From Verrucomicrobiota bacterium (GTDB lineage: Bacteria; Verrucomicrobiota; Verrucomicrobiia; Opitutales; Opitutaceae), in contig JAEZDN010000125.1 in assembly GCA_023433275.1 (NCBI GenBank), positions 23,479-87,478 of the forward strand: a stretch of 64,000 nt of DNA, in the 5' to 3' direction. The notes beneath the pieces were generated by a model that worked only from the letters and a program-made list of their open reading frames with translations, was not told the DNA's origin and did not search any database. The translations under genes were made by a program, and so were the position numbers. Positions 49,936 through 58,176 of the stretch are shown in pieces (positions within the stretch are counted from its first letter, which is position 1; the number at the start of each line of letters is the position of its first letter).

Positions 49936-51879
49936 TCAGGGTGTTTCCGCCGCCGGCGGCGCGACCGGGCCGGGGTCCTGGGTGGCGGAATAGGTCAGGG
50001 CAAAGAGCGCGTCGAGGAGGGGCTGGGTGACGGTGAACACCACGCCACCGAAGTCGGCGGTTCCGGCGACGAGCGTCATGCCGCCGAGGCGTTCGGTCAG
50101 GAAGAGGCTGGTGGCCGATTCCTGGGCGCCGGAAAAGGAGACGGTGTAATCCAGCCGGTAACGCCACGGGCGGGATCCTTCGGGCGTGGCGGCCTGCTGG
50201 GTGGAGAACGCGTCAGCCGTGAAGCTGGCGGCGCGGAGCTCGCCGAGTTCCCGGACGAGATCCTCAACGGCCTTGCGCGCGCGGGGATCCGTTTCGGCCG
50301 CCAGCACGCCGTCCCATGTGCGCTGGCCCTCGGGCAGCTGCCGGGTGAAGACGGTGGACTGGTTGGCGAGGTCCACCAACGAGACTTGGGTGATGGCGAG
50401 CCCATCCGCCTTGCGCAGCACGCGCTGGCGGTAGTGACGGGGCACGACGGGAGTATCGTCGAGGATATCGGTCACGATCTCGTACACGTAGGGCGGGTTG
50501 GTGAGGCGGGCGAAGGCGACGCCCGGGCGATCGGGCGAGAGGCCGATTTGCAGGACCTGGGTCGAGGGTGAGCGGCCGTCGAGGCCGCCGCCGGTGGAAA
50601 GGCCCAGGCTGATTTCGCGTTCGGGACGGTTGAAGCCGTAGTTTTCCACGTCGGCCGCGGAGGGTGCGTCGGTCACGAAGCGCGCCACGGAGAGGCGTCC
50701 GAGCTTGTCCAGCAGGTCCTTGATCACACCGGGGTCCGCCGCGGCGGTGAGCGGCGCCTGGCCCGCGGTGCGGGTGACGAGCTGCCATTCCGGTGCGGGA
50801 ACGGCAGCGGCTGCGCCGGCCGCGCCCGCGGGGGGGGCCTCGAGTTTTCTCAGCGAAACCTCGGGGTGTCCGGGGGCCCCCAAGGTGAGCGAGGTGACGG
50901 TGGCGGGATCGAAGTCGAGCACGTGTCGGTCGCGCAATTGCTCCTGGGAGGAACGGAGGTCCTGCAGGAGTTCCGCGGGCACGGCGGTGGTGAAGACGAC
51001 GGACTGGTCCTCGAAGCGTGCGTAGTATTCGCCGTCGGCGGCGGGTTGACCGAGCAGGAGGGTTTCGCGGCGGGCGTTGCCCTCGAAGGTGACGCGAAAG
51101 GCGGGCGAATCCAGGCCGGTGCGCTCGGGTTCGGTGCGATCGAGGAAGTTTTTCGCGGTGAGCGCGCTGAGCCGATTGATCGTCTGCTCGACGTGGCTTT
51201 TGCTCGCGCGGGCGAGGATGGGGGTTTCGAATCCCCACCGGCCGGAAGTTTCGCGGCGGAGGCGGACCTTGAGGTTGGAAGGGGCGCCCGTCTGGATGTT
51301 GAGGGAGCGGACCTCGAAGACGGGGATGGTGAAGAGGGTTTCGACGCGGAGGTCCTGAAGCGGCAGCCCGACGCTCTCGGCGAGGCTGCGGTTCACGACG
51401 TGGATGCGGTCGGCGCCCGGGGAGAGGATGTAGAGGCGGTTGCCCGTGCGGGTGTCGGCGCCGATCTCGAGGCGAAAGCTGCGTTCGCCGGCCGTGAGGT
51501 CGATGGTGAGGGCGGGGTGCTCGAGGCCGTAATCGGCGAGGGTCTGGCCGCTCTTGGCGAGGTCGGCGACGAGGAAGCTCGTTTCATGCTCGAGAAACTG
51601 GAGCTCGTTGTGGATCCGGGACACGGCGTTGGGATTGGCCGGCCATTCGTAGGGGACGGTGAGCCACCAGGACTCGCCGTCGCGTTTCTCGAGTTTGACG
51701 GATTCGCCCGACGGCAGGGTGCGGGTGAAGGAATCGAGGCTGGCGATCTCGGCGGGCAGCACGCGGCGCCGGGCCTCGAGGTTCGCCCGTTCGGCCCGCC
51801 ACTTTTCCTCGAAGCGGAAAATGTAGAAGAAGAGGACGACGTTGAGGAAAAGGAGGACGACGGTGACTTTGGAGCGCAT
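49936..51879 (-). CDS. DUF4340 domain protein of a Gld-type ABC system
   Basis: 647 residues, ATG start. An N-terminal anchor (VTVVLLFLNVVLFFYIF) precedes repeated DUF4340 units: WWLTVPYEWPANPNAVSRIHNELQ near residue 70, LADYGLEHPALTIDLTAGE near 113, and a second block with FLDRTEPERTGLDSPAFRVTF near 250. DUF4340 proteins regularly accompany GldG-like proteins in ABC export systems of Bacteroidota, Planctomycetota and Verrucomicrobiota. The GldG-, GldF- and GldA-like genes are upstream on the same strand, separated from GldG by a palindromic repeat. Confidence 0.88.
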   Translation of the reverse strand: MRSKVTVVLLFLNVVLFFYIFRFEEKWRAERANLEARRRVLPAEIASLDSFTRTLPSGESVKLEKRDGESWWLTVPYEWPANPNAVSRIHNELQFLEHETSFLVADLAKSGQTLADYGLEHPALTIDLTAGERSFRLEIGADTRTGNRLYILSPGADRIHVVNRSLAESVGLPLQDLRVETLFTIPVFEVRSLNIQTGAPSNLKVRLRRETSGRWGFETPILARASKSHVEQTINRLSALTAKNFLDRTEPERTGLDSPAFRVTFEGNARRETLLLGQPAADGEYYARFEDQSVVFTTAVPAELLQDLRSSQEQLRDRHVLDFDPATVTSLTLGAPGHPEVSLRKLEAPPAGAAGAAAAVPAPEWQLVTRTAGQAPLTAAADPGVIKDLLDKLGRLSVARFVTDAPSAADVENYGFNRPEREISLGLSTGGGLDGRSPSTQVLQIGLSPDRPGVAFARLTNPPYVYEIVTDILDDTPVVPRHYRQRVLRKADGLAITQVSLVDLANQSTVFTRQLPEGQRTWDGVLAAETDPRARKAVEDLVRELGELRAASFTADAFSTQQAATPEGSRPWRYRLDYTVSFSGAQESATSLFLTERLGGMTLVAGTADFGGVVFTVTQPLLDALFALTYSATQDPGPVAPPAAETP

Positions 51880-51887
51880 GATGAAAG

Positions 51888-51984
51888 CGATCAGCGGTCA
51901 GCTATCAGCTGTCAGCGAAGCAGACTTGATCGGTTGGTTGGGCATTTGGGTGGGCGCTGAGCGCTGAAAGCTGAGGGCTGATCG
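51888..51984. repeat. ATCAGC-based inverted repeat between two operon genes
   Basis: Arms 51888-51918 and 51953-51984 are imperfect complements made of degenerate (T/A)CAGC units: GCGATCAGCGGTCAGC and its mirror with TTTCAGCGCTCAGC. It fills the gap between the GldG-like stop and the DUF4340 start almost exactly. A sister element is at 54237-54326. Confidence 0.85.
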
Positions 51985-53460
51985 CTAATTCCTTCTCGTC
52001 CAGTAGACGGCGAGGCCGAGGAGGGCGACGAGGCCGGGCAGGCCGAGCAGGAGGCCGAGACGGAGGCGGACGAGTTCCTCCGCGCTGAGCGCCAGTTGGA
52101 AGCGTTCGATGGGCCGGACGGGGATGCTCAGCGTGGTGCGTCCCTCGACGATCCAGTTCACGGTCGCGAGGAAGAGGTTGAGGTTGCCGACGGTGATGAT
52201 GCGGTCGTTGGTGACGAGGTCGGCGGTGCCGAAGACGGCGAGGCGGCCGCCGTGGACGCTGAGCGGGAGGTCGGTCCGCTTATGGCGTTCGGAAATGACG
52301 AGGAGGCCGAGCTCGCCCTTCAGGTCCTGGCCTCGCGTGTATTCGGCGGGCACGCGCAGGCGGTAGCTGGATTCGCCCCAGGCTTCGGGGCTGGTGGCGA
52401 CCAGTTTCTTGACGCGAAGGCCTTCGTCGATGGAGCGGCCACTGTCCTGGTTCACGACGCGTGAAGGGCCGACGATCACGGACATGCCGTTGTTGATCAG
52501 GGTGTCGGTGATCCCGCTGTCGGGGTCGCGGGCAAAGCGGGAGAAGCGGAGATCGTTCGACTCGGTCAGGCTGCCCGGGGCGGGGTCGACGATGACGTTG
52601 TCGTAAACGAGGACGCCCCATTCGAAGGTCAGGTTCTCGAGACCGTGTTGCACGCCGGGATCAAGGAGCAGGATGACGCGGCCCGCGCGGGTGGTGAGGT
52701 AGTCGCGCAGCAGGAGTTCCTCCAGGCGCTTGAGGGGACCGAGGGGCGAGGCAACGATGATGAGCGCGGCGTCGTCGGGGACCTTGGGCGTGAGGCCGAG
52801 GTCGAGGCCGGCCACCTCGTAGTTGCGCTGGCGAAGCTCGTCGCGGAGGCCCGAGAGGCCGCGGCGGCGGTCGACGTCATCGGGGCGCATCTCGCCGTGG
52901 CCGGAGAGGAAATAGATCTTCTTCTTTTCGGCCTTGGTGACGTCGAGCAGGGCGCCGGTGAGGGTGGCCTCGCCGTGGAAGCCCTCCCGCTGGAGGTCGC
53001 GCGTGGTGTAGAAGTCCCCGAGGGTGAGGACACGGCGGTGGCGGTCCGTGATGAGGATGACCTGGTTCGGCTGGTCGAGCCCGAGCGCCTCGGCGTCGCG
53101 GCGGTGTTGGTAGATGTCGAGCTCGCGGACCTCGATCCGGCCCTTCGTGCTGTTGCGCGTGTGGTAGGTGTATTCGCGGAGCAGTCCGGTGATGTCGCGA
53201 CGGGCCTGCTCGAGCTCGGTGTCCTCGCCGTCGCGGGAGATCGTGACGATGACCCGGACATCACGCTCGAGGTCGGCGAGGTAGGCGCGGGTCTCGGGGG
53301 AGAGCGAGTGGCGGCGGTTTTCCGTGAGGTCGAAGCGCCAGGAGTGGTTGAGGGCGATGTAATTCAGCCCGGCGAACAGGGAGAGGAACAGCGCGGCCTG
53401 AAGGACCAGGTTGATGAACCGGATCCAGCGGGCGGCGCGGAAGCTGTCGTAGGACGACAT
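51985..53460 (-). CDS. GldG-like ABC-associated protein
   Basis: 491 residues, ATG start. One N-terminal helix (FINLVLQAALFLSLFAGLNYIAL) then NHSWRFDLTENRRHSLSPETRAYL near residue 38, the signature of GldG/ABC-type uncharacterised transport proteins. FLSGHGEMRPDD near 190 and LLLDPGVQHGLENL near 265 are further family blocks. A C-terminal helix (LLGLPGLVALLGLAVYW) ends in basic TRRN. The large middle part faces the periplasm. It starts 4 bases from the permease stop, so translation is closely linked. Confidence 0.9.
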   Translation of the reverse strand: MSSYDSFRAARWIRFINLVLQAALFLSLFAGLNYIALNHSWRFDLTENRRHSLSPETRAYLADLERDVRVIVTISRDGEDTELEQARRDITGLLREYTYHTRNSTKGRIEVRELDIYQHRRDAEALGLDQPNQVILITDRHRRVLTLGDFYTTRDLQREGFHGEATLTGALLDVTKAEKKKIYFLSGHGEMRPDDVDRRRGLSGLRDELRQRNYEVAGLDLGLTPKVPDDAALIIVASPLGPLKRLEELLLRDYLTTRAGRVILLLDPGVQHGLENLTFEWGVLVYDNVIVDPAPGSLTESNDLRFSRFARDPDSGITDTLINNGMSVIVGPSRVVNQDSGRSIDEGLRVKKLVATSPEAWGESSYRLRVPAEYTRGQDLKGELGLLVISERHKRTDLPLSVHGGRLAVFGTADLVTNDRIITVGNLNLFLATVNWIVEGRTTLSIPVRPIERFQLALSAEELVRLRLGLLLGLPGLVALLGLAVYWTRRN

Positions 53461-53464
53461 GGGC

Positions 53465-54226
53465 CTAGCTGTTGAGCATCTTCGCCTCGACGCCGAGGAT
53501 GCTGAAGAGGAGCGCGAGGATGGAGCCGGTCAGGTAGAAGAAGACCTGGCGGGTGTCCACGATGCCGTGGGTGAAGTCGTCGACGTGGCCGGGAATGCGC
53601 AGGCCCTCGAGGGTGGTCTTCATCGGCGAGAGGAAGTCCTGGTTGAGGGCGCCGAGTTCGCTGACGTAGCTGAGGCCGCCGATCAGGGCGAGCAGGAGGG
53701 TGAAGCTGAGGATGCCGGCGACAGCCTGGCTGCGGGTGACGGCGCTCGACAGGATGCCGACGGCGATGAAGAGGAGGCCGCTGACGGCGACGAAGAGGTA
53801 GCCCCCGATGAGCGGGCCGGAGTCGAGGTAGCGGATGTCGCGCGCGTAAACCTGGAGGATGTAGTGAAACCCGAGGGTCGAGGCCCAGAGGGCGAGGTAG
53901 AACAGGTAGGCCGCGGAGAATTTGCCGATCACGACCTCGGCGGTGCTGACCGGCGTGGTGAGCAGGGTTTCCAGGGTGCCGAGGCGGCGTTCCTCGGCGA
54001 AGGATTTCATGGTGAGCAGCGGCACCATGAAGAAGACGGGGATCCAGAAGAGCTGGAAGAAGACGACGGCGGGCGGGGTTTCCTGCGGCGCGCGGCTGTA
54101 GTCATCGAGGATGCCGGTGAAGATGAATCCCATCACGATCAGAAACAGCACGGCCGCGATGTACGTGCTGGGATTGTAGAGCAGCGCCCGGATCTCGTGG
54201 GAGAGGATGGTGAAGTAGTGGCGCAT
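53465..54226 (-). CDS. ABC transporter permease, GldF-like (ABC-2 type)
   Basis: 253 residues, six hydrophobic helices, ATG start. The N-terminal ILSHEIRALLYNPSTYIAAVLFLIV and the conserved loop SFAEERRLGTLETLLTTPVSTAEVVIGKF near residue 78 are diagnostic of the ABC-2/GldF group. Pairs with the GldA-like ATPase (upstream across a palindromic repeat) and the GldG-like protein (4 bases downstream). In Bacteroidota such a complex is linked to gliding; in this group its cargo is unknown. Confidence 0.92.
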   Translation of the reverse strand: MRHYFTILSHEIRALLYNPSTYIAAVLFLIVMGFIFTGILDDYSRAPQETPPAVVFFQLFWIPVFFMVPLLTMKSFAEERRLGTLETLLTTPVSTAEVVIGKFSAAYLFYLALWASTLGFHYILQVYARDIRYLDSGPLIGGYLFVAVSGLLFIAVGILSSAVTRSQAVAGILSFTLLLALIGGLSYVSELGALNQDFLSPMKTTLEGLRIPGHVDDFTHGIVDTRQVFFYLTGSILALLFSILGVEAKMLNS

Positions 54227-54236
54227 GAGGGAGGGC

Positions 54237-54326
54237 GGTCAGCGATCAGCGGCCAGCGATCAGCTCCAAGCCGGAGCGGCCTGGTTTTGGCTGGCTGGTG
54301 AAAGCTGACCGCTGATGGCTTTTGAT
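54237..54326. repeat. ATCAGC-based inverted repeat between permease and ATPase genes
   Basis: Arms 54237-54265 (GGTCAGCGATCAGCGGCCAG and onward) and 54299-54326 (GAAAGCTGACCGCTGATGGC and onward) are imperfect complements of the same unit type as at 51888-51984. It fills the gap between the GldF-like start and the GldA-like stop. Confidence 0.85.
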
Positions 54327-54328
54327 CA

Positions 54329-55354
54329 TCATACTTTCGGGAGCGGCGCGCGGGCGTCGCCCTTGCCTGGTTTCTGGTCGGGCAGCCGGGCGTCCCAGCT
54401 GCGGCGCGTGGCGGCGAGGAAGACGTCCTCGAGGGATGGCTGGGTGTGGCTCAGCGCGCGCACGCGGTAGCCGCGGGCGGGGAGTCCGAGGAGAAGTTTC
54501 TCGCCGAGGTCTTCGGCGGAAGGGGTCATGAGGGTGGCGGCGGCGAAGCCATCGGCGCCGGTGTCCCCGAGGGTCGAGAGGCTCAGGCTGGGGTCGATGG
54601 CGGCCACGTTGGCGGCGAGATGGGTGATGTCGCCGGCGAGTTCGACGCGGTAGCTGGTGTGGCCGAAGATTTCGCGACGGAGGTCCGCGGGGGAGCCGTG
54701 GGCGACAATGCGGCCGCCGTTGATGATGAGGACGCGGTCGCAGGTTTCCTCGATCTCGGGCAGGATGTGGCTGGAAATGATGACGCTCATGCGACCGCGG
54801 AGGCTGGCGATGAGGTTGCGGACGATGATGATCTGGTGCGGGTCGAGTCCGATGGTGGGCTCGTCCATGATGATGACGGCCGGCTCGGCGAGGATGGCCT
54901 CGGCGATGCCCACGCGTTGCTTGTTGCCCTTCGAGAGACGGCCGAGGATGCGATGGCGGTTGCGCTTGAGGTCGCAGAGCTCGAGCACCTCGTCGATGCG
55001 GGCGCGGAGCTTGGCGCGGGGCATTTCCTTGAGGCGGCCGCGGAACCAGAGGTACTCGGAAACGCGAAGGTCCTCGGGCAGGGGGTTGTTTTCCGGCATG
55101 TAGCCGACGTGGCGCTTGGTGGCCTCGGGGTGGCTGGCAACGGGAACGCCGCAAATGCGGACGGAACCGGAGGTGGCCGGCAGGTAGCCGGTGAGGATGC
55201 GCATCGTCGTGCTCTTGCCGGCGCCGTTCGGGCCGAGCAGGCCGACGATCTCGCCCCGCTTCACGGTGAAACTCAGGTTGTTGACGGCGGTCAGCGAACC
55301 GTAGGTTTTGACGAGATTGGTGACCTCAATGGTGATGTCGGGGATGTCGGCCAT
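54329..55354 (-). CDS. ABC transporter ATP-binding protein, GldA-like
   Basis: 341 residues, ATG start. Walker A GLLGPNGAGKSTTMRIL near residue 38, signature GRLSKGNKQRVGIAEAIL near 138 (LSKG instead of LSGG), Walker B PAVIIMDEPTIGLDP near 158, and switch His in IIISSHIL (here VIISSHILPEIEE) near 190. A C-terminal extension of about 100 residues follows, as in GldA-type ATPases. It powers the GldF-like permease encoded next. Confidence 0.94.
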   Translation of the reverse strand: MADIPDITIEVTNLVKTYGSLTAVNNLSFTVKRGEIVGLLGPNGAGKSTTMRILTGYLPATSGSVRICGVPVASHPEATKRHVGYMPENNPLPEDLRVSEYLWFRGRLKEMPRAKLRARIDEVLELCDLKRNRHRILGRLSKGNKQRVGIAEAILAEPAVIIMDEPTIGLDPHQIIIVRNLIASLRGRMSVIISSHILPEIEETCDRVLIINGGRIVAHGSPADLRREIFGHTSYRVELAGDITHLAANVAAIDPSLSLSTLGDTGADGFAAATLMTPSAEDLGEKLLLGLPARGYRVRALSHTQPSLEDVFLAATRRSWDARLPDQKPGKGDARAPLPKV

Positions 55355-55411
55355 GCCGCGGGTACGAGGGTGGAGTTAGACGAGGGACTGGCCCCCCCGG
55401 CAAGCCCCGTA

Positions 55412-56413
55412 TCAGGCGACCGGCGCGGGATCGCGGGCAAGGGTGACCTCGCCCGCGCGGAAGCGCTCGGTGCGGCCGGCGTTGGTGCGCACGATGAGCG
55501 ACCCTTCGGCGTCGATGCCCATGGCGGTGCCGGCGACCGAACGCGCACCCTGGGTGACGGTGACGGGCTGGCCACGCAGGATATCGAAGCGGGCCCAGAG
55601 CTCGGCGAACTTGGGGCGATAGTCATCCTCGACGAACTGGTTGCAGGCGGCGAGGACGCGGCCAATGAGGGCGGCCGCGAAGCGATTCACGTCGATGGGT
55701 GCGCCCGCGGCCTCGGCCAGGGAGGTGGCGGATTTCTGGACCTCGCGCGGCAAGTCTGCGCCGCGGGCATTGAGGTTGAGTCCGAGACCGAAAACCAGGT
55801 CGTGCACCTCGTCGGCATCGATGCGGGCCTCGGTGAGCATGCCGCCGGCCTTGCGGCCGTTGAAGTACACGTCGTTGGGCCACTTGAGGCCGGGCTCGAC
55901 GGAGCAGAAGTTGGCAATGAGCTCGCAGACGTTCAGGCCCATCCAGAGGGTGAAGTCCTGGAGGCGGGCGGGCTCGAGCTTCGGCCGGAAGACAAAGGTG
56001 CCGTAGAGGTTGCCCGCCGGCGGGCTGTGCCAGACGCGACCGCGGCGACCGCGGCCGTGCGTTTGCTCGCGGGCCAGGATGACGAGGGGCGTGCGGCTGC
56101 CGGCGGCGAGATGGCGTTCGGCCTCGCTGTTGGTGCTGTCGACGCGTTCGAGGGTGATGAGATTGGGGGTGCGGGCGCGGCCGGCGAGGTGAGCCTCGAT
56201 GAGGGCGTGGTGGAGCTGCGGGGGGAACTTGACGAGGCGGTAGCCCCGGCTGCGCGCGGCCTCGAAGGCGAAGCCCTGCTTGGCAAGTTTCTGCAATTGC
56301 ATCCACACCGCGACGCGCGAGAGGCCAAGTTGCTTGGCGAGCTTGTTGCCGGAGATGTAGCCGGAGTCGGCGGAGAGGAGCTCGCGGAGGATGGTGACTT
56401 CGGTAAGGGACAT
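55412..56413 (-). CDS. birA: Bifunctional biotin ligase/biotin operon repressor
   Basis: 333 residues from the ATG at 56413. The N-terminal winged helix (YISGNKLAKQLGLSRVAVWMQLQKL, residues 18-42) allows DNA binding. The catalytic domain carries THGRGRRGRVWHSP near residue 118, the biotinyl-5'-AMP loop, and LKWPNDVYFNGRKAGGML near 175. A C-terminal SH3-like part (VTVTQGARSVAGTAMGIDAEGSLIV) completes the enzyme. It attaches biotin to acetyl-CoA carboxylase carrier protein. Because the helix-turn-helix is kept, it may also regulate biotin genes, none of which are in the window. Confidence 0.95.
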   Translation of the reverse strand: MSLTEVTILRELLSADSGYISGNKLAKQLGLSRVAVWMQLQKLAKQGFAFEAARSRGYRLVKFPPQLHHALIEAHLAGRARTPNLITLERVDSTNSEAERHLAAGSRTPLVILAREQTHGRGRRGRVWHSPPAGNLYGTFVFRPKLEPARLQDFTLWMGLNVCELIANFCSVEPGLKWPNDVYFNGRKAGGMLTEARIDADEVHDLVFGLGLNLNARGADLPREVQKSATSLAEAAGAPIDVNRFAAALIGRVLAACNQFVEDDYRPKFAELWARFDILRGQPVTVTQGARSVAGTAMGIDAEGSLIVRTNAGRTERFRAGEVTLARDPAPVA

Positions 56414-56462
56414 GAATTTGGCGTGGCCGGCGGCGGAAGAGCGGCTAACAAAGCAATTAAGA

Positions 56463-56759
56463 ATGAGCGCGCAAATGTCATTTGAGGATTTTGTCCGGAG
56501 CGAGATCGTGCCCGCCAAGCTGGGGCCGGCGTTGCGGGCGTTGTGGCTCGACGCGCAGGGGAAGTGGGACGAGGCGCACTCACTGGCGCAGGAGGCGGCT
56601 GGTCGCGATGGCGCGTGGGTTCACGCGTACCTTCATCGCAAGGAGGGCGACGAGAGGAATGCCGGTTATTGGTACACGCGCGCGGGGAAGCCAGCGGCGA
56701 CGGGAAGCCTGGCGCAGGAGTGGGAGGCGATTGTGCGAGCGTTGCTGGTGCGATCCTAG
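56463..56759 (+). CDS. Small conserved TPR-like protein
   Basis: 98 residues from the ATG at 56463, 49 bases from the divergent birA start. The sequence is a pair or trio of helices: FEDFVRSEIVPAKLGPALRALW, GKWDEAHSLAQEAAGRDGAWVHAYLHRKEGDERNAGYWYTRAG, and a final helix. The pattern GxWDxAH..GxxNAxYWYxRAG resembles single TPR/Sel1-type repeats in a small protein family found in many bacteria. No catalytic residues. Function unknown. Confidence 0.8.
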   Translation: MSAQMSFEDFVRSEIVPAKLGPALRALWLDAQGKWDEAHSLAQEAAGRDGAWVHAYLHRKEGDERNAGYWYTRAGKPAATGSLAQEWEAIVRALLVRS

Positions 56760-56830
56760 CGGATCGCGCTCGAGTCAACGCGGTGCACGGCGGCACCGCT
56801 CTTCATCGGATACGGCGTTTGGCTCTAAAG

Positions 56831-56860
56831 CCACCGGGGCGAGGGCGCCCCGGCTCCAGG
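56831..56860. repeat. GGGGCGAGGGCGCCCCGG repeat, intergenic copy
   Basis: CCACCGGGGCGAGGGCGCCC followed by CGGCTCCAGG; the same element is inside the sulfatase homologue (42009-42035) and after btuB (20991-21020). It lies in the 167-base gap after the TPR-like gene, which otherwise shows nothing. Confidence 0.9.
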
Positions 56861-56926
56861 TACGGGGGCGCGAGTCGGTGGATGATCGCGCGGCCTCAGG
56901 GAATTCGCCGTGACCGGCTGCCGGGA

Positions 56927-57457
56927 TCAGGGACGCGTAATGCTTTCCCTGAGGGCCTTGGCCTCGGTGGGATCGGCGGCTTCGAGGGCCTTGGAAATAT
57001 TGAGCACGTCGAGCGTCAGCTCCTTGTTCTTTTCGCGCTCATGTTCCTCAAGGGCGCGTTCGGCGAGGGACTGGCCGAACAGGGGCAACGTGAATTTGTT
57101 CAAAGCCTGGTCCAGCTGCGTGTATTTTTGCCGAGCGAGGAGATTGCCGAAATCCTTCGGTGCGTGGACAATTTGTGCGTTCAGTCGCGGCCGCGGTTTC
57201 TGCTTCACGGTCATCGTGGGCAGGACGAGCATTTCCGGGTCCTCGCTCGTGTTGGGTTGGTCGAGCTTCTTGGGCGCGGGGGGCGGGGGCGGGGCGTTGC
57301 CGGGGAGGCGGGGGTGGTGGGGCGCGGGGCGCGTCGCCGGTGTCGCCGGGCTGGCGGCGGGGAGAGGGTGTGGTTCAGCCGTGACCGGCGTGTCGTCCGC
57401 CCAAACGGCGGGCACGGTCAGGGCAAGGAGGATTCCCAGGGAGGCCGTGGTTTTCAT
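56927..57457 (-). CDS. Secreted protein, paralogue A of a tandem pair
   Basis: 176 residues. Signal peptide MKTTASLGILLALTVPAVWA. Residues 22-70 are Pro/Ala-rich and low complexity; a globular part follows with EDPEMLVLPTMTVKQKPRPR and then NKFTLPLFGQSLAERALEEHE. These two blocks recur in the next gene, so the two are paralogues. The Leu-Val-Leu-Pro-x-x-Thr-Val phrase resembles the TonB-box-like start of some envelope proteins, which might suggest contact with an envelope partner. Function unknown. Confidence 0.7.
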   Translation of the reverse strand: MKTTASLGILLALTVPAVWADDTPVTAEPHPLPAASPATPATRPAPHHPRLPGNAPPPPPAPKKLDQPNTSEDPEMLVLPTMTVKQKPRPRLNAQIVHAPKDFGNLLARQKYTQLDQALNKFTLPLFGQSLAERALEEHEREKNKELTLDVLNISKALEAADPTEAKALRESITRP

Positions 57458-57513
57458 GGTTAGAAGGGAATGCAGGGACGGGATTCTATCCAGTAAAAAG
57501 GCGGAGGTGGTGC

Positions 57514-58065
57514 CTATCGTTTGATTAGACCGCCCGCGGGGCGGGTGGTGTGCGAATTATCCAATTCATCCCGAAATTTCTTGGCGGCGTCGGGAGCGAT
57601 GCCGCGGGTGGTGCGGTTGACATGTCCCAAGCGATCGAGTTCTCGCCTCAGATAAATGGCGCGTCCGCGCTCGGCCTTGGATGGACTCAGGATCGGGATG
57701 GTGAACTGGTTGAGGAGGACATTGAGCGGACCGTCCTCCGCCAGCTGGTCGAGGTAGAGGTTTTCCATTTTCCGTTTGAAGTCCTGCCGGCTCACGAGGT
57801 GGTCGGCGGCGTCGGAGGGGAGGCGCTTTTCGTTCACGGTGACCTTGGGGAGGACGAGAATATTGGGGTCGGTGGATGTTTCCGTGGCGGCGTTGGTGTC
57901 TTCTTCTCCGGCCTTCTGCGTCGTGGGCCGGAAGGCAGGCAGTCCCTCACGGATGCGGGCGGAGGTTTCCTGGCTCAGGCGGCCGGTGGATGCGGTCGAT
58001 TCCGCGGTCCATGCGCTGGCCATCAAACCGACGGGCAGGAGCAGGAGAAGGCCGGCCGGTTTCAT
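57514..58065 (-). CDS. Secreted protein, paralogue B of a tandem pair
   Basis: 183 residues from the ATG at 58065. Signal peptide MKPAGLLLLLPVGLMASAWT. The globular part has STDPNILVLPKVTVNEKRLP and LLNQFTIPILSPSKAERGRA, aligning with EDPEMLVLPTMTVKQKPRPR and ALNKFTLPLFGQSLAERA of the downstream gene. It precedes the paralogue by 56 bases on the same strand. Probably a recent or old tandem duplication, diverged in the linker. Function unknown. Confidence 0.7.
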   Translation of the reverse strand: MKPAGLLLLLPVGLMASAWTAESTASTGRLSQETSARIREGLPAFRPTTQKAGEEDTNAATETSTDPNILVLPKVTVNEKRLPSDAADHLVSRQDFKRKMENLYLDQLAEDGPLNVLLNQFTIPILSPSKAERGRAIYLRRELDRLGHVNRTTRGIAPDAAKKFRDELDNSHTTRPAGGLIKR

Positions 58066-58176
58066 TGCGGTGGGGCCTTGGAAACGGGGGTTTCTCCGAG
58101 GTTCCATGGAAATCCCGATGGAAAAGGCGCCGAGCGGCGCGGGGTCCAGCGCGTCCGCCTGAACTTTTCTGCCGGA

